This document shows, in pieces, positions 17,908 through 26,220 of a DNA stretch of 64,000 bases. A program made the position numbers and the translations under genes. The DNA is from Paenibacillus aquistagni (GTDB lineage: Bacteria > Bacillota > Bacilli > Paenibacillales > Paenibacillaceae): NCBI RefSeq assembly GCF_900177815.1, contig NZ_FXAZ01000006.1, positions 62,001 to 126,000 on the forward strand, in the 5' to 3' direction. The notes under the pieces are model-generated. The model was given only the letters and a program-made list of their open reading frames with translations, ran no database searches and had not been told where the DNA came from. The first letter of the stretch is position 1, and each line of letters opens with the position of its first letter.

Positions 17908-18681
17908 TCAGCAAGAAGCCTTGATTGCTGCAACCCGCAAGCGGCTGGTATCGATCATCCATTGACCCTCGCTGTATAGGCGAGGCTTCAGCTTTTCCTC
18001 GATGGATACATACATCGCTTCCTTCTCAGCCGTCGATACGTCATAGAAGAAGTAGCGCTCGAAGGAGGTAAGCCATTGCCGAATGCCGACACCTCCCTTA
18101 AGCGGAGAGTGCTTGTCGAAGTGCTCGGCGAATCGAACGCGGAAGCCGATCTGCTCAAGGAGACTTGTGTATTCTCCGATCGTAGGAAGATACCATGGCA
18201 GTCTTCCAGACCAATCATAGCCGCGAACTTCAAGCTCTTCTTGAATCGCGGTGGTGATGATTGCGACGTTGCCGCAGCCGGCGAATTCGGCTGCGAAGCG
18301 GCCGCCCTCTCGCAGCGCGAGCCAGATGGAGCGGGCGACGGATTCAGCATCCGTGATCCAATGCAGGGCTGCGCGGGAAAATACGGCATCATAGGCAATA
18401 GGGGAGCGATATTGGCATGCATTTTCGACGTGAAAATCAAGCCCGGGGTGTTGCTGCTTCGCTCGGGTTATCCATTCGCCAGACAGATCGATGCCTGTAG
18501 GGATGGCGCCGGCACCCGCGATTGCGGCAGTCAGGTCGCCATTGCCGCAGCCGACGTCTAGAATTCTTTCGCCAGATTGTGGATCTAGAAGAGCCAGGAC
18601 CTCGGCAGCAAGCGAAGGGCTCGATCCTTTTGCAGAATGATTGGTATCTTGGTTCAAGGAATGAGAAGGAAATGGATTCAT
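17908..18681 (-). CDS. Class I SAM-dependent methyltransferase
   Basis: The 257-residue protein has the SAM-binding motif I ILDVGCGNGDLTAAIAGAG (about residues 44-62), an acidic residue at the end of strand 2 (TGIDLSGEW) and motif IV-like YDAVFSRAALHW (about 102-113). This resembles trans-aconitate/ubiquinone-type small-molecule methyltransferases. I chose ATG 18681, preceded by AAAGGAGT, rather than the in-frame start 28 codons upstream. It lies 91 bp downstream of the thioredoxin-reductase-like gene on the same strand and could be co-transcribed with the Rrf2 gene and that flavoenzyme. The substrate is unknown. Confidence 0.82.
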   Translation of the reverse strand: MNPFPSHSLNQDTNHSAKGSSPSLAAEVLALLDPQSGERILDVGCGNGDLTAAIAGAGAIPTGIDLSGEWITRAKQQHPGLDFHVENACQYRSPIAYDAVFSRAALHWITDAESVARSIWLALREGGRFAAEFAGCGNVAIITTAIQEELEVRGYDWSGRLPWYLPTIGEYTSLLEQIGFRVRFAEHFDKHSPLKGGVGIRQWLTSFERYFFYDVSTAEKEAMYVSIEEKLKPRLYSEGQWMIDTSRLRVAAIKASC

Positions 18682-18772
18682 GGCATATACTCCTTTAATG
18701 TTTCGGATTAAATTGGATAGCTTGTAACTGAAAAATAATGAATGTAGAAAGAAGATTGCATTCACATAAGCC

Positions 18773-19684
18773 TTAACGCGCAGCCCATAGCTCCTCGCTC
18801 AGATCAGCTACGACAGCCATCGCGGCTTTGCTGCCAGAAGCTGCGGCATATATCAGCTGAGAAGGCATGACATAGGCTGAATCTCCTGCGGCATATACAC
18901 CTGCTGCAGTTGTTCTGCCGGAGGCATCGATGACGATTCCTCCTTGATCTGTCGTTTGGCAGCCGAGTGCTTGCTTAAATCTGGCATTGGGGCTTAGCAA
19001 AGGGTCAACGAACCCTCCACTTCGTGCAAGCTGTGTTCCATCCGCAAAATGGACGTGCTCCAGCCGGCCGTTCTGTCCCGATAACGCTGTGATAAGCGTG
19101 TCTATGACGGGTATGCCTTTCATTGCAAGCTGCTGCCGATCTTCAGCAGCAAGGGGGGCGCTGCCATGGGTGCACAGCACGATATCCTGACTCCAATTAA
19201 GCAGGAGCTTCACCTTGTGGAACACTTGAGGGTGGTCGGATATGACGACAAGCTGCTGCCCTCTAAGCTCCCAGCCGTCGCAGAAGGGGCAGTTAAATAA
19301 ACTGCTTCCATAGAAGTCGCGGATTCCTGTAATGGCAGGCAATGTCTCCTTCAGGCCTGCCGACAGGATGATTCTACGGGCTTTGACAAGCTGACCCTTG
19401 GCATCATGCAGAGTGAAGCTATCTTTATTTCTCTGAATGCTGGTTACCTCAGTATTCCAATGCTGGACAGAAGGATAGCTTAGCACCTCTTCATAGGCGA
19501 TTCGGCGAAATTCGGCTGGCTTGATCCCATCTCTGGTAATAAAGCCGTGAGAAGCGTGAGTGACTCCGTTTCTTGGCTGACTGTTATCAAATAGTGCTAC
19601 ACTTCGTCTCGCTCTGCCCAACACCAAGGCGGCATTAAGTCCCGCCGGCCCACCGCCCACGATGGCGCAATCATATGTCTTCAA
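18773..19684 (-). CDS. Thioredoxin-reductase-like FAD/NAD(P) oxidoreductase
   Basis: The 303-residue protein has the FAD-binding motif GGGPAGLNAALVLGRA (about 10-25), the redox motif CPFCDG in the position of the thioredoxin reductase CxxC (about 132-137), a second nucleotide-binding segment, and the C-terminal FAD motif GVYAAGDSA. I chose TTG 19684, because AATGGAGGGG lies just before it and the Rossmann fold then begins normally; an ATG seven codons upstream would place the ribosome site inside the gene. It may reduce a thioredoxin-like partner or act as a stand-alone NAD(P)H flavin enzyme. The Rrf2 regulator immediately upstream and a palindrome in the gap suggest redox or thiol stress control. 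Confidence 0.83.
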   Translation of the reverse strand: MKTYDCAIVGGGPAGLNAALVLGRARRSVALFDNSQPRNGVTHASHGFITRDGIKPAEFRRIAYEEVLSYPSVQHWNTEVTSIQRNKDSFTLHDAKGQLVKARRIILSAGLKETLPAITGIRDFYGSSLFNCPFCDGWELRGQQLVVISDHPQVFHKVKLLLNWSQDIVLCTHGSAPLAAEDRQQLAMKGIPVIDTLITALSGQNGRLEHVHFADGTQLARSGGFVDPLLSPNARFKQALGCQTTDQGGIVIDASGRTTAAGVYAAGDSAYVMPSQLIYAAASGSKAAMAVVADLSEELWAAR

Positions 19685-19718
19685 TAGAAACCCCTCCATT
19701 GTCATTAATATAGATATT

Positions 19719-19737
19719 AAAGATATATTATATCCTT
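19719..19737. promoter_or_regulatory. AT-rich inverted repeat, candidate Rrf2 operator
   Basis: AAAGATATATTATATCCTT is a near-perfect inverted repeat (8 of 9 pairs) 35 bp upstream of the flavoenzyme start, in the gap behind the Rrf2 gene. Its size and AT-richness suit an Rrf2-family site; binding is inference. Confidence 0.45.
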
Positions 19738-19786
19738 AATTAATCAAAGGAATAGCAACACCTGTGCAAGCACAAGGCATTGCTGT

Positions 19787-20170
19787 TTATTTGGCAAGAT
19801 CGATAAGCTTCGTATTCTTCAAATGCTGCTCCATCGCTTCCTCAGCGGACAGCATCACCTGATGAATCACGCAGCGTTCATCTCCGCTGCCGCAGCATTC
19901 AAACAGGGAGGTCGTGCCTTCCAACGCATGGATGATATCCAAAAAGGAAATATCCTCTTTCTTGCCCTTGACTCGGTAGCCTCCATTGGCACCCGAAGCG
20001 GACTCAACCAGGCCGGCTTTGACGAGCTTCGTCAGTATTTTCGACAGATAGGTAGGGGATACGCCCTGCTTCTCAGCAAGCTGCTGTACCCCAACTGGTC
20101 GATCCGGCGCAATGGCAATGAGATAAAGCATCGTGTGGAGGGCATAGTTCGTTGCTTTTGAATACTTCAT
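19787..20170 (-). CDS. Rrf2 family transcriptional regulator
   Basis: The 127-residue protein begins MKYSKATNYALHTMLYL and contains the Rrf2 winged-helix pattern with AEKQGVSPTYLSKILTKLVKAGLVES. It ends with the effector loop ECCGSGDERCVIHQ, where Rrf2 members place cysteines that bind an Fe-S cluster or react with thiol stressors; three Cys are present here. ATG 20170 is preceded by GGAGGAATAACG; the 36-codon upstream extension lacks similarity. A TTGACA-N18-TATCAT promoter lies upstream. The flavoenzyme gene 102 bp downstream with its palindrome is the likely target. Confidence 0.88.
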   Translation of the reverse strand: MKYSKATNYALHTMLYLIAIAPDRPVGVQQLAEKQGVSPTYLSKILTKLVKAGLVESASGANGGYRVKGKKEDISFLDIIHALEGTTSLFECCGSGDERCVIHQVMLSAEEAMEQHLKNTKLIDLAK

Positions 20171-20203
20171 CGTTATTCCTCCAATTACGGACTTCGTGTG
20201 TCT

Positions 20204-20233
20204 ATGATAACGATAATGTTGATGGTGTGTCAA
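20204..20233 (-). promoter_or_regulatory. Sigma-A-type promoter of the Rrf2 gene
   Basis: On the minus strand a perfect TTGACA (20233-20228) is followed after 18 bp by TATCAT (20209-20204). It lies about 34 bp upstream of the Rrf2 start codon. Confidence 0.6.
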
Positions 20234-20360
20234 GTTGAAACACATAAAGAATGGAGAAGTGCATGTCGGACGGGTCATGAAATAGACTCTGTTCTATTTT
20301 TAAAAATGCTTAGATGAAGAATAATGGCATTGAAAGGCGTCCGCTTTCTCATCAATAGAA

Positions 20361-20390
20361 AACGCCTGAGCTCAAATGAGCCCAGGCGCT
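20361..20390 (-). terminator. Terminator after the flavin reductase gene
   Basis: Read on the minus strand, GCGCCTGGGCTC and GAGCTCAGGCGT form a hairpin followed by TTTTC. It lies about 145 bp after the stop of the fumarate-reductase-like gene; I see no gene between them. Confidence 0.65.
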
Positions 20391-20533
20391 TGTCTAGCGA
20401 ATACCATTTCATACCCTATAACATATATAAGTGCTTCGTTCTGAGTATCTACATGCCGTAGTGGAGATCCAGCCTGTGAACAACCTGTGTTCATACGCTG
20501 CTGTTCATCTTGAAATGGCCTTGAATGGTTTTC

Positions 20534-22063
20534 TTATTGTCCTTTTACAAAATTAGCCGCTTTAATGCCTGCTTGATGGCCGAAAATGATGATGTCTGCA
20601 ACGGAGTTGCCGCCGATACGGTTTTGACCGTGCAAGCCGCCTGTAACCTCGCCTGCTGCAAACAAGCCAGGAATGGCTTGGCCGTCTTTGTTCAACACTT
20701 CAGTGTTCGTGTTGATCTTCACACCGCCCATTGTATAGTGAATCCCTGGAGCGATCTTGATCGCGTAGAATGGTCCTGCGGACAAGTCGTGCTCCATGCC
20801 TGTTGTTCTGCCGAATTGAGCATCCTTTTTGTCAGCAACAGCTTTATTGTAAGTGTCCAACGTTGCTTGAAGCTGATCTGCAGGAACGTTGATTTCTTTA
20901 GCTAGAGCTTCAATGGAATCGCCTTGAACGACAAAGCCCATTTCCTCATACTTTTGAATCGCTTTAGCGCGGGATTTCACGCCGGAGTCAAAGACAAGAT
21001 AAGCTGCTTTTTCAGGAAGCTTATTAATCGCTGCTGTTACATTATCGCGAGTATCCAATTCATTTACAAAGCGTGTGCCTTCATTGTTAACGAGGATCGC
21101 ACCTTCACCGCGAACCGCTTCACCGATGAGGTAGGATTTCTCTTGTTGTACAGTAGGGTGAACCTGGATTTGATCCATATCAACGGTTACGCCGCCAAGC
21201 TTCTCAATCATGGAAATACCGTCGCCTGTGCTGCCTTCTTGGTTCGTTGTGACAAGACCTTCAAGATCAGGGCGCACTTTAGAGATCATATCCATGTTTG
21301 CGCCATAGCCGCCTGTTGTGATGATGACAGCATCCGCGGAAATCGTTTTTTCATCTTTATCATTGATCAGGACTTTAACGCCGTTGACCTTGCCGTCCTT
21401 CTCCGTAATTTCAGTTACATTTGCATTAACGAACAAAGGAATTTCTTTGCTCAGTACATTTTTCACGAGGCCATTAACGAGATATTGACCTACTGCGGAG
21501 CCGTCTTCTGGACGGTGAGTACGCTTCTCGCTCATGCCGCCTGTAATCGTAAGGTTGTTCAAGCGAATGCCGATGGAATCAAGCCATTCGATCGAGTTAG
21601 CAGAGTTGTCTACGAAGAAGCGAAGCAGCTCTTTATCGTTAGTGTCATGGCCGCCCTTCAAGGATTCTTCATAGAAGGCGTCGTTGCTGTCTGTAATGCC
21701 TTGCGCCTTCTGGAACTTGGTCTCCGAAGCATTCATGCCGGAAGAGGACTTCATTGTGTTCCCGCCGGCCATCGGCATTTTTTCCAGAACGACTGGGTTC
21801 ATGCCTTTTTCTTTGGCTTCAAGCGCAGCTGTCATTCCAGCACCGCCTGCACCGACAATGATAATATCATATTTATCTTGCAGCTGATCAATAGGGGTGT
21901 ACTCCACTTTGGAAGCTCCTGATACAGCTTCAGTTTCCTTGTTTTCTGCTGGTTTTTGATCGCCTTGGCTTTCTGGCTTGCTGTCTGTTCCGCCGCCGCA
22001 TCCTGCGATGACGAGCATGAACGTAAGCACGAGCACAAGCATGGCTGACATTTTCTTTTTCAT
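20534..22063 (-). CDS. Fumarate-reductase-like FAD lipoprotein (flavocytochrome c family flavin subunit)
   Basis: The 509-residue protein has a lipoprotein signal with lipobox (LVIAGC, Cys about 20). The FAD-binding domain VGAGGAGMTAALEAKEKG follows, then GGNTMKSSSGMNAS, a catalytic-region segment THRPEDGSAVGQYLV, and the C-terminal HYTMGGVKINTNTEVL and GGNSVADIIIFGHQAG. It belongs to the fumarate/urocanate reductase family that passes electrons from the membrane to an unsaturated acceptor. No cytochrome or FMN-binding domain is fused, so an unseen electron donor is needed. ATG 22063 follows GGAGGGTC. A TGTGA-N6-TCACA palindrome upstream suggests oxygen or redox control. The true acceptor is unknown. 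Confidence 0.82.
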   Translation of the reverse strand: MKKKMSAMLVLVLTFMLVIAGCGGGTDSKPESQGDQKPAENKETEAVSGASKVEYTPIDQLQDKYDIIIVGAGGAGMTAALEAKEKGMNPVVLEKMPMAGGNTMKSSSGMNASETKFQKAQGITDSNDAFYEESLKGGHDTNDKELLRFFVDNSANSIEWLDSIGIRLNNLTITGGMSEKRTHRPEDGSAVGQYLVNGLVKNVLSKEIPLFVNANVTEITEKDGKVNGVKVLINDKDEKTISADAVIITTGGYGANMDMISKVRPDLEGLVTTNQEGSTGDGISMIEKLGGVTVDMDQIQVHPTVQQEKSYLIGEAVRGEGAILVNNEGTRFVNELDTRDNVTAAINKLPEKAAYLVFDSGVKSRAKAIQKYEEMGFVVQGDSIEALAKEINVPADQLQATLDTYNKAVADKKDAQFGRTTGMEHDLSAGPFYAIKIAPGIHYTMGGVKINTNTEVLNKDGQAIPGLFAAGEVTGGLHGQNRIGGNSVADIIIFGHQAGIKAANFVKGQ

Positions 22064-22236
22064 GATAGACCCTCCACTTTTCTGTAAACTTTCATAGATG
22101 AACATAAATAGAGTCGCCAAATACGAGAGCAAAGGCATGAGCGAGCAGAAAAGGAACAAGAAACGAAGTACTCCTTTATCTGCGTGCAGCACTTGTGATT
22201 GCTTCTCCAGCTGTGACGGTTATTTGGTTCTCTTTA

Positions 22237-22242
22237 ATTTTA
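22237..22242 (-). promoter_or_regulatory. Candidate -10 element of the flavin reductase gene
   Basis: TAAAAT on the minus strand (5 of 6 to TATAAT) lacks a recognisable -35 hexamer. Its expected start point puts the palindrome centre at about -41, the class II activator position. Confidence 0.45.
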
Positions 22243-22260
22243 ATCTATTTGCCCCATATG

Positions 22261-22282
22261 TATTGTGATATTATTCACAATA
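22261..22282. promoter_or_regulatory. FNR/Rex-type palindrome
   Basis: TATTGTGA-N6-TCACAATA is a perfect dyad. It contains both the Bacillus FNR core TGTGA-N6-TCACA and the Rex core TTGTGA-N6-TCACAA. It lies about 200 bp upstream of the flavin reductase start codon. Confidence 0.65.
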
Positions 22283-22523
22283 TAAGAATTTTTCTCTTAG
22301 AATACGCTGGTAATATCAGGGGGTGATGGCGATGACAGGTTTATTTATGTTTTGTACAATTATTAGTAATAATAACTTGATTTTTAGATAAAGATCGTTT
22401 AAAACAGTTCTGAGAATCATTGCAGTTAGGACGATAAGTAGTAGATATTGTCAAGAATATGGAGTCGTGATCATTTTTTTATGGGTAAGGGATGTTAATA
22501 ATTGTGAAATATGGGGGGCAAGT

Positions 22524-22552
22524 TTGAAGTAATCACTGGGGAATGTTATAAT
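22524..22552 (+). promoter_or_regulatory. Sigma-A-type promoter with extended -10
   Basis: TTGAAG (22524-22529), a 17-bp spacer and TATAAT (22547-22552) preceded by TGT form a strong promoter about 30 bp upstream of the small exported-protein gene. Confidence 0.65.
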
Positions 22553-22588
22553 TGGGAAAAATTATAAGAATAGGAGGCTTGTGGTGGG

Positions 22589-23062
22589 ATGAGTGATCGT
22601 ATGAAATATAGAGGTTTGAAGATTATATTTGCAGTCACGCTTGTTTTAATGACTATTATCATAATTAATAATGTGGATGAGGCTTCGGCACAGACTAAAT
22701 CTTTTGAGAGATCGGAAGAGAGAGTTAAATCCATCCAAGCAGCTTCCGAAAGATATTTCACATCCATTATGCATTCGAATCACTCTGATGGTACGCCATT
22801 AGTTGGATTTAATATAACAAACATTGAAGAAGTAAGCAGAAATGAAGCAAAAATTAAAGTTGTCCTAACTTATGGAGATGGTCTGGGTGATACTCCAGAA
22901 ACGGAGTATCGCTTGAGATTATCTAGCGGCCAGTATGAAGTACAACAGCAGATTAATGTTTTTAAGCTTGATGCTCGAACAAATAGCTTCTCTAATGATG
23001 TCATATCAACACCAGGAAATCCAAGTGCCAATTCGTACTCTGTACAAACACAAAAGAATTAA
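22589..23062 (+). CDS. Hypothetical exported protein
   Basis: I do not recognise the 157-residue product. A basic N-terminus, a hydrophobic core (about residues 11-29) and an Ala-Ser-Ala-Gln sequence near 36 predict a cleavable signal peptide. The mature part of about 120 residues is rich in Ser, Asn and Glu and contains a beta-type stretch with AKIKVVLTYGDGLGDTPETEYRLR cut by no Cys. GGAGG lies upstream of the ATG, and the strong promoter noted upstream drives it. It is monocistronic with its own terminator. It is lower in GC than the flanking metabolic genes. Confidence 0.6.
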   Translation: MSDRMKYRGLKIIFAVTLVLMTIIIINNVDEASAQTKSFERSEERVKSIQAASERYFTSIMHSNHSDGTPLVGFNITNIEEVSRNEAKIKVVLTYGDGLGDTPETEYRLRLSSGQYEVQQQINVFKLDARTNSFSNDVISTPGNPSANSYSVQTQKN

Positions 23063-23110
23063 TTTTATATGAATTATGTTTTAACTTGAGATGAAAAAAC
23101 ATTTCTATAA

Positions 23111-23162
23111 TTTATGACACGGCCATTACTCTGGTAAAGTGAGAGATGGTCGTTTTGTTTTT
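23111..23162 (+). terminator. Terminator after the exported-protein gene
   Basis: ACGGCCATTACTCT pairs imperfectly with AGTGAGAGATGGTCGT and is followed by TTTTGTTTTT, about 50 bp after the stop codon. Confidence 0.6.
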
Positions 23163-23297
23163 CTATGGACGACTGTCGGACTTAGAAAGGATAATCTAAT
23201 TGATATTTCACTTTGAAGATATGAGGTCTGAATATATTATTGCATATATGCTGGAATGTAAGACAAGTGATTATATTTTACCTGACCCATTAAAAGT

Positions 23298-23344
23298 AAA
23301 ACACCTTCAAGATAACTAGCGACTAGTTATCTTGAAGGTGTTTT
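23298..23344. terminator. Perfect 22-bp inverted repeat, bidirectional terminator
   Basis: Two 22-base arms (23298-23319 and 23323-23344) are exact reverse complements around a 3-base CGA loop. They begin with AAAA and end with TTTT, so the hairpin can terminate transcription on both strands, including that of the truncated gene at 23412. Confidence 0.7.
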
Positions 23345-23411
23345 GATTATTACAGCAAACTTTTCAATCCTAACACTTGACTTAATTAGCTTGTACCGTG
23401 TTGTGTTCTAT

Positions 23412-24104
23412 TTATTCATATACATTTCCTGAAACGAATCCTGTTGCATTACTGTAAGATCTAATTGCTACAATACGATTTGATCCAGTAGGAACGTTTG
23501 AAAGATATGAATTAAACCAAGTCCCGTTTTTAGGAACATCCCCAGTGATCAGATCACCAAAACGAAGGTCTATTACTGATCCGCCGGATAGTTTTTGAGC
23601 AACACCATACTCGATTGCTAAATCATGTGGTCCTGAATTTTTTTCTTGATAACCATTAAAAGTTAAATTTGTTTTAGTGTTTTCCCACGTTTTACCTGAT
23701 AAATACAATGTTGTATACCCTCCACCGGATACATTCGAAGTGTTATATTCTGCATAGTATGACCCTTGTATAACTGCTCTAGGTGATATTTGTGATGATT
23801 TTGAGTCGTCTAATATATAATTTCCATATGTAACTTGACCAAAATTAGGCGAATCAGGATTGCCATCAAAGCCCATAAATTGTTTGATGACATTATACTT
23901 TCCATCTTGAAGTACAACTGAATATGGGGCTGGTTCAAGTTCAAGAGTATCTTTATAAGTTAATTTCACTAAGAACTTAGAGTAGTTATCTTCTTTAGCT
24001 ATCGTTGATACAATTTTATAATTAATTAAAGGAGTGCCTTCAGCTCCATTAGAGCTTTTGTCTATTATTTCTTCAAAATAATTTTGTAGAACCTTTTCTG
24101 GACA
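23412..24104 (-). pseudogene. 5'-truncated gene of unknown function
   Basis: The minus-strand frame is open from 24104 to the stop at 23412 and encodes about 230 residues without an ATG near its beginning. Translation of 24104-23970 gives protein-like sequence (PEKVLQNYFEEIIDK, then NGAEGTPLINYKIV) that continues smoothly into the rest, so the region looks like the 3' part of a longer gene. The only early alternative start is a GTG at 23969, which would give 185 residues. The C-terminal part is beta-rich with Gly, Ser and Asn (a secreted-protein style), ending GFVSGNVYE. A stop and then a plus-strand terminator (24119-24160) sit at the broken end. The family is not recognised. Confidence 0.5.
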
Positions 24105-24118
24105 TCATGGACTCTATT

Positions 24119-24160
24119 GACCTTATCACGAGCAACGTTGTGATAAGGTTTTTTTATTCC
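24119..24160 (+). terminator. Hairpin with T-run at the broken end of the truncated gene
   Basis: ACCTTATCAC and GTGATAAGGT form a perfect 10-bp stem followed by TTTTTTT. No plus-strand gene ends nearby, so it may be left from DNA that was removed. Confidence 0.65.
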
Positions 24161-24212
24161 CTATGAAAAAGATTATATATCACTCTATTTTAATCTTTTT
24201 CCTAAAATTCTA

Positions 24213-24241
24213 TTGAATTATTATGCACGAAGTTGTATATT
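24213..24241 (+). promoter_or_regulatory. Promoter of the TetR/permease/DUF917/hyuA operon
   Basis: TTGAAT (24213-24218) and TATATT (24236-24241) are separated by 17 bp. The expected start point falls within the palindrome that follows. Confidence 0.55.
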
Positions 24242-24246
24242 ACAAT

Positions 24247-24264
24247 TTAATTAACGTTAATTAA
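24247..24264. promoter_or_regulatory. Perfect 18-bp palindrome, candidate TetR operator
   Basis: TTAATTAACGTTAATTAA is fully self-complementary and lies between the -10 hexamer and the TetR gene start, where a bound repressor would block transcription. Autoregulation is inferred. Confidence 0.65.
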
Positions 24265-24285
24265 GTACGGAGAGTGAGAATATTC

Positions 24286-24867
24286 ATGACCAGAAACAAG
24301 TTGAAGGAAGCGGCAATGCGGCTGTTTGGCGAGAAGGGATACGAGGGCACGGCGCTCTCGGAGATCGCGAAGGAGGTCGGCGTCAAGACTCCAGCAATCT
24401 ACGCCTTTTTTGAGAATAAAGAGGATTTGTTCATGACCGTCTTCCGCGAGGCAATGGGATCTTACAACAGCTACATTCAGGCGTTGTCAGGAGAGCATAA
24501 GGAGCTAAGCGCGAAGGACAGCCTGTATCAAATTCTGACGAGACAGTATGCGTTCTATCAACAGAGCAGGGAAGCCAGTCTTATTGTGCTAAGATACGTT
24601 ATCTTTCCGCCGGCTTTCTTAAAGGAAACGATAGAAGAAGCCTTTCTTGAATCAGACAAGCTGCTGACGAATGTGATCGAGCAGCTGATCAAGAAGGGAA
24701 TAGAAGAGGGAGATATTCGTGAACAGCCGATACCGCTGCTTGCCGATGCCTTTCTCAACTTGATGGATGGACTGAGCATGCAATATTTCTATTACACCTC
24801 CAAAGAGGTTTATGAGCGCAAGCTGAACCATGCATTTACGATGTACTGGAGCAGCGCCAGCTCATAA
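24286..24867 (+). CDS. TetR/AcrR family transcriptional regulator
   Basis: The 193-residue protein has an N-terminal helix-turn-helix of the TetR type (MTRNKLKEAAMRLFGEKGYE, then ALSEIAKEVGVKTPAIYAFFENKEDLF, residues 1-50). A helical ligand-binding domain follows. ATG 24286 is preceded by CGGAGAG; the in-frame GTG at 24274 overlaps that site and is less likely. The stop is 38 bp before the permease gene, so it heads the operon with the permease, DUF917 and HyuA-like genes. With the 18-bp palindrome at the promoter it is probably an autorepressor released by the substrate or product of the pathway. Confidence 0.88.
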   Translation: MTRNKLKEAAMRLFGEKGYEGTALSEIAKEVGVKTPAIYAFFENKEDLFMTVFREAMGSYNSYIQALSGEHKELSAKDSLYQILTRQYAFYQQSREASLIVLRYVIFPPAFLKETIEEAFLESDKLLTNVIEQLIKKGIEEGDIREQPIPLLADAFLNLMDGLSMQYFYYTSKEVYERKLNHAFTMYWSSASS

Positions 24868-24905
24868 GGACAATCATGACGAATTAGCAGCAGGGGGATG
24901 GGAGC

Positions 24906-26216
24906 ATGACGGAAGCAGGTCAGGTGAAGAGCAGTGAGTTGAATACACAGGATTATGAAAGAGAGCCCGTTCCGCAGCATATGCGCAAAAGATGGCTGTC
25001 CATGGCGCTCGTCTGGATTGCGATTGGGATCGATCTGTCGGCTATGTTTCTTGGAGCGGAGCTAGGCAATGGCATGAATCTGGCCGATTCGCTGACGGCG
25101 ACGATGATCGGGTCTTTCATTCTAGGGATTATCGGGGCGTTGTGTGCGTATGTGGGGGCGAAAACAGGATTGTCTACCTCGATGATCAGCCGTTTCTTGT
25201 TCGGTAATGTTGGCGCACGCATCGTGTCTGTTGTGCTTGGAATCTTCTCGCTTGGTTGGTTCGGGGTACAGGTGGGCTTCTTTGCCTCGAATATGCAGAC
25301 CGCGTTTTTGAATTTGTGGGGGATGGATTTGTCCTTGGGACTGCTCTCCTTTATCGGCGGCATGCTGATGATGTCGACGGCGATCTGGGGCTATCGTTCC
25401 ATTGAACGATTAAGTGCCTGGTCAGTGCCGCTGCTCGTTATCTTTATTGCCATTGCTATCTTTACAGCCTTTCATGCCAACGGGACGGCTGCGATCTGGG
25501 AGCCGATCAGCGGTTCGCCGATCCCAATGGGCACCGCGATCTCGCTTGTCATCGGGATCTTTATCGTTGGCACGGTGCTGTCTCCTGACATTGCGCGCTG
25601 GGCACGTACGCCTATGCATGCGATCACGGCCGCTTTCATTGGCTTTTTTGTCGGAAACAGCTTTATGACGGTCATCGCGATCTTCTTGTCTCGTGTGATG
25701 GACTCCGATGATCTGACGAATATTTTCCTTGCGCTAGGTCTTGGACTGCCCGCTATTATTGTGCTGACGCTTGCGCAGTGGACCACGAATACTAGCAATC
25801 TGTACTCGGCATCGCTCGGCTTCTCTGTCGTATTCCAGCGTGTTCCGAAGAAGCTGATTACCGTTGTGGCAGGTGTGCTTGCAACAGTGCTGGCTGTAGC
25901 CGGGATCTATGATAAGTTTTTGACTTTCTTGAATATCATCACGATGTTCGTCTCTCCCATTGGGGGGATCTATACAGCGGAGTTTCTGCTTGTGGATCGC
26001 AAAAAGTTTACCTTCGAGGGGCTTGATCGCAATAAAAATTGGGTCGTTCGCTCACTGGTGGCATGGGTTGCGGCAACATGCTTCGCGTATATGACCACTC
26101 CGGCTCCAGATGGATTCGGATGGTTCCAATTGACGAGTGTTCCAGCGCTAGACGCCTTTATTTTTGCCTTTATCGTACAGTGGATCGTCGGCAAGATCAT
26201 GACGAAGAAAGGATAA
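24906..26216 (+). CDS. NCS1-type permease (cytosine permease-like)
   Basis: The 436-residue protein has about twelve membrane helices and the NCS1 features of CodB-like carriers: GAELGNGMNLADSL in helix 1-2, GAKTGLSTSMISRFLFGNVGA, and QWTTNTSNLYSASLGFSVVF in helix 8. NCS1 carriers import nucleobases, hydantoins or related ring compounds with cations. The start is preceded by GGGGGATGGGAGC. It sits between the TetR regulator and a DUF917/HyuA pair, with 4 bp between its stop and the DUF917 start. A role in taking up a cyclic amide or ureide that HyuA-like enzymes then open is a reasonable inference. Confidence 0.85.
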   Translation: MTEAGQVKSSELNTQDYEREPVPQHMRKRWLSMALVWIAIGIDLSAMFLGAELGNGMNLADSLTATMIGSFILGIIGALCAYVGAKTGLSTSMISRFLFGNVGARIVSVVLGIFSLGWFGVQVGFFASNMQTAFLNLWGMDLSLGLLSFIGGMLMMSTAIWGYRSIERLSAWSVPLLVIFIAIAIFTAFHANGTAAIWEPISGSPIPMGTAISLVIGIFIVGTVLSPDIARWARTPMHAITAAFIGFFVGNSFMTVIAIFLSRVMDSDDLTNIFLALGLGLPAIIVLTLAQWTTNTSNLYSASLGFSVVFQRVPKKLITVVAGVLATVLAVAGIYDKFLTFLNIITMFVSPIGGIYTAEFLLVDRKKFTFEGLDRNKNWVVRSLVAWVAATCFAYMTTPAPDGFGWFQLTSVPALDAFIFAFIVQWIVGKIMTKKG

Positions 26217-26220
26217 CAAC

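Larger units (their letters stand above)
22064..22588. other. Divergent control region of the flavin reductase and an exported protein
   Basis: It holds the FNR/Rex-type palindrome, a -10-like hexamer for the minus-strand gene, and a separate plus-strand promoter (22524-22552). No additional gene is evident. Confidence 0.5.

Noticed and set aside
20924-21922. A 332-codon open frame antisense to the flavin reductase gene
   Set aside because: It is the shadow of a strong coding region in the opposite strand, has no ribosome site, and its product is Cys/Phe/Ile-rich without family motifs.
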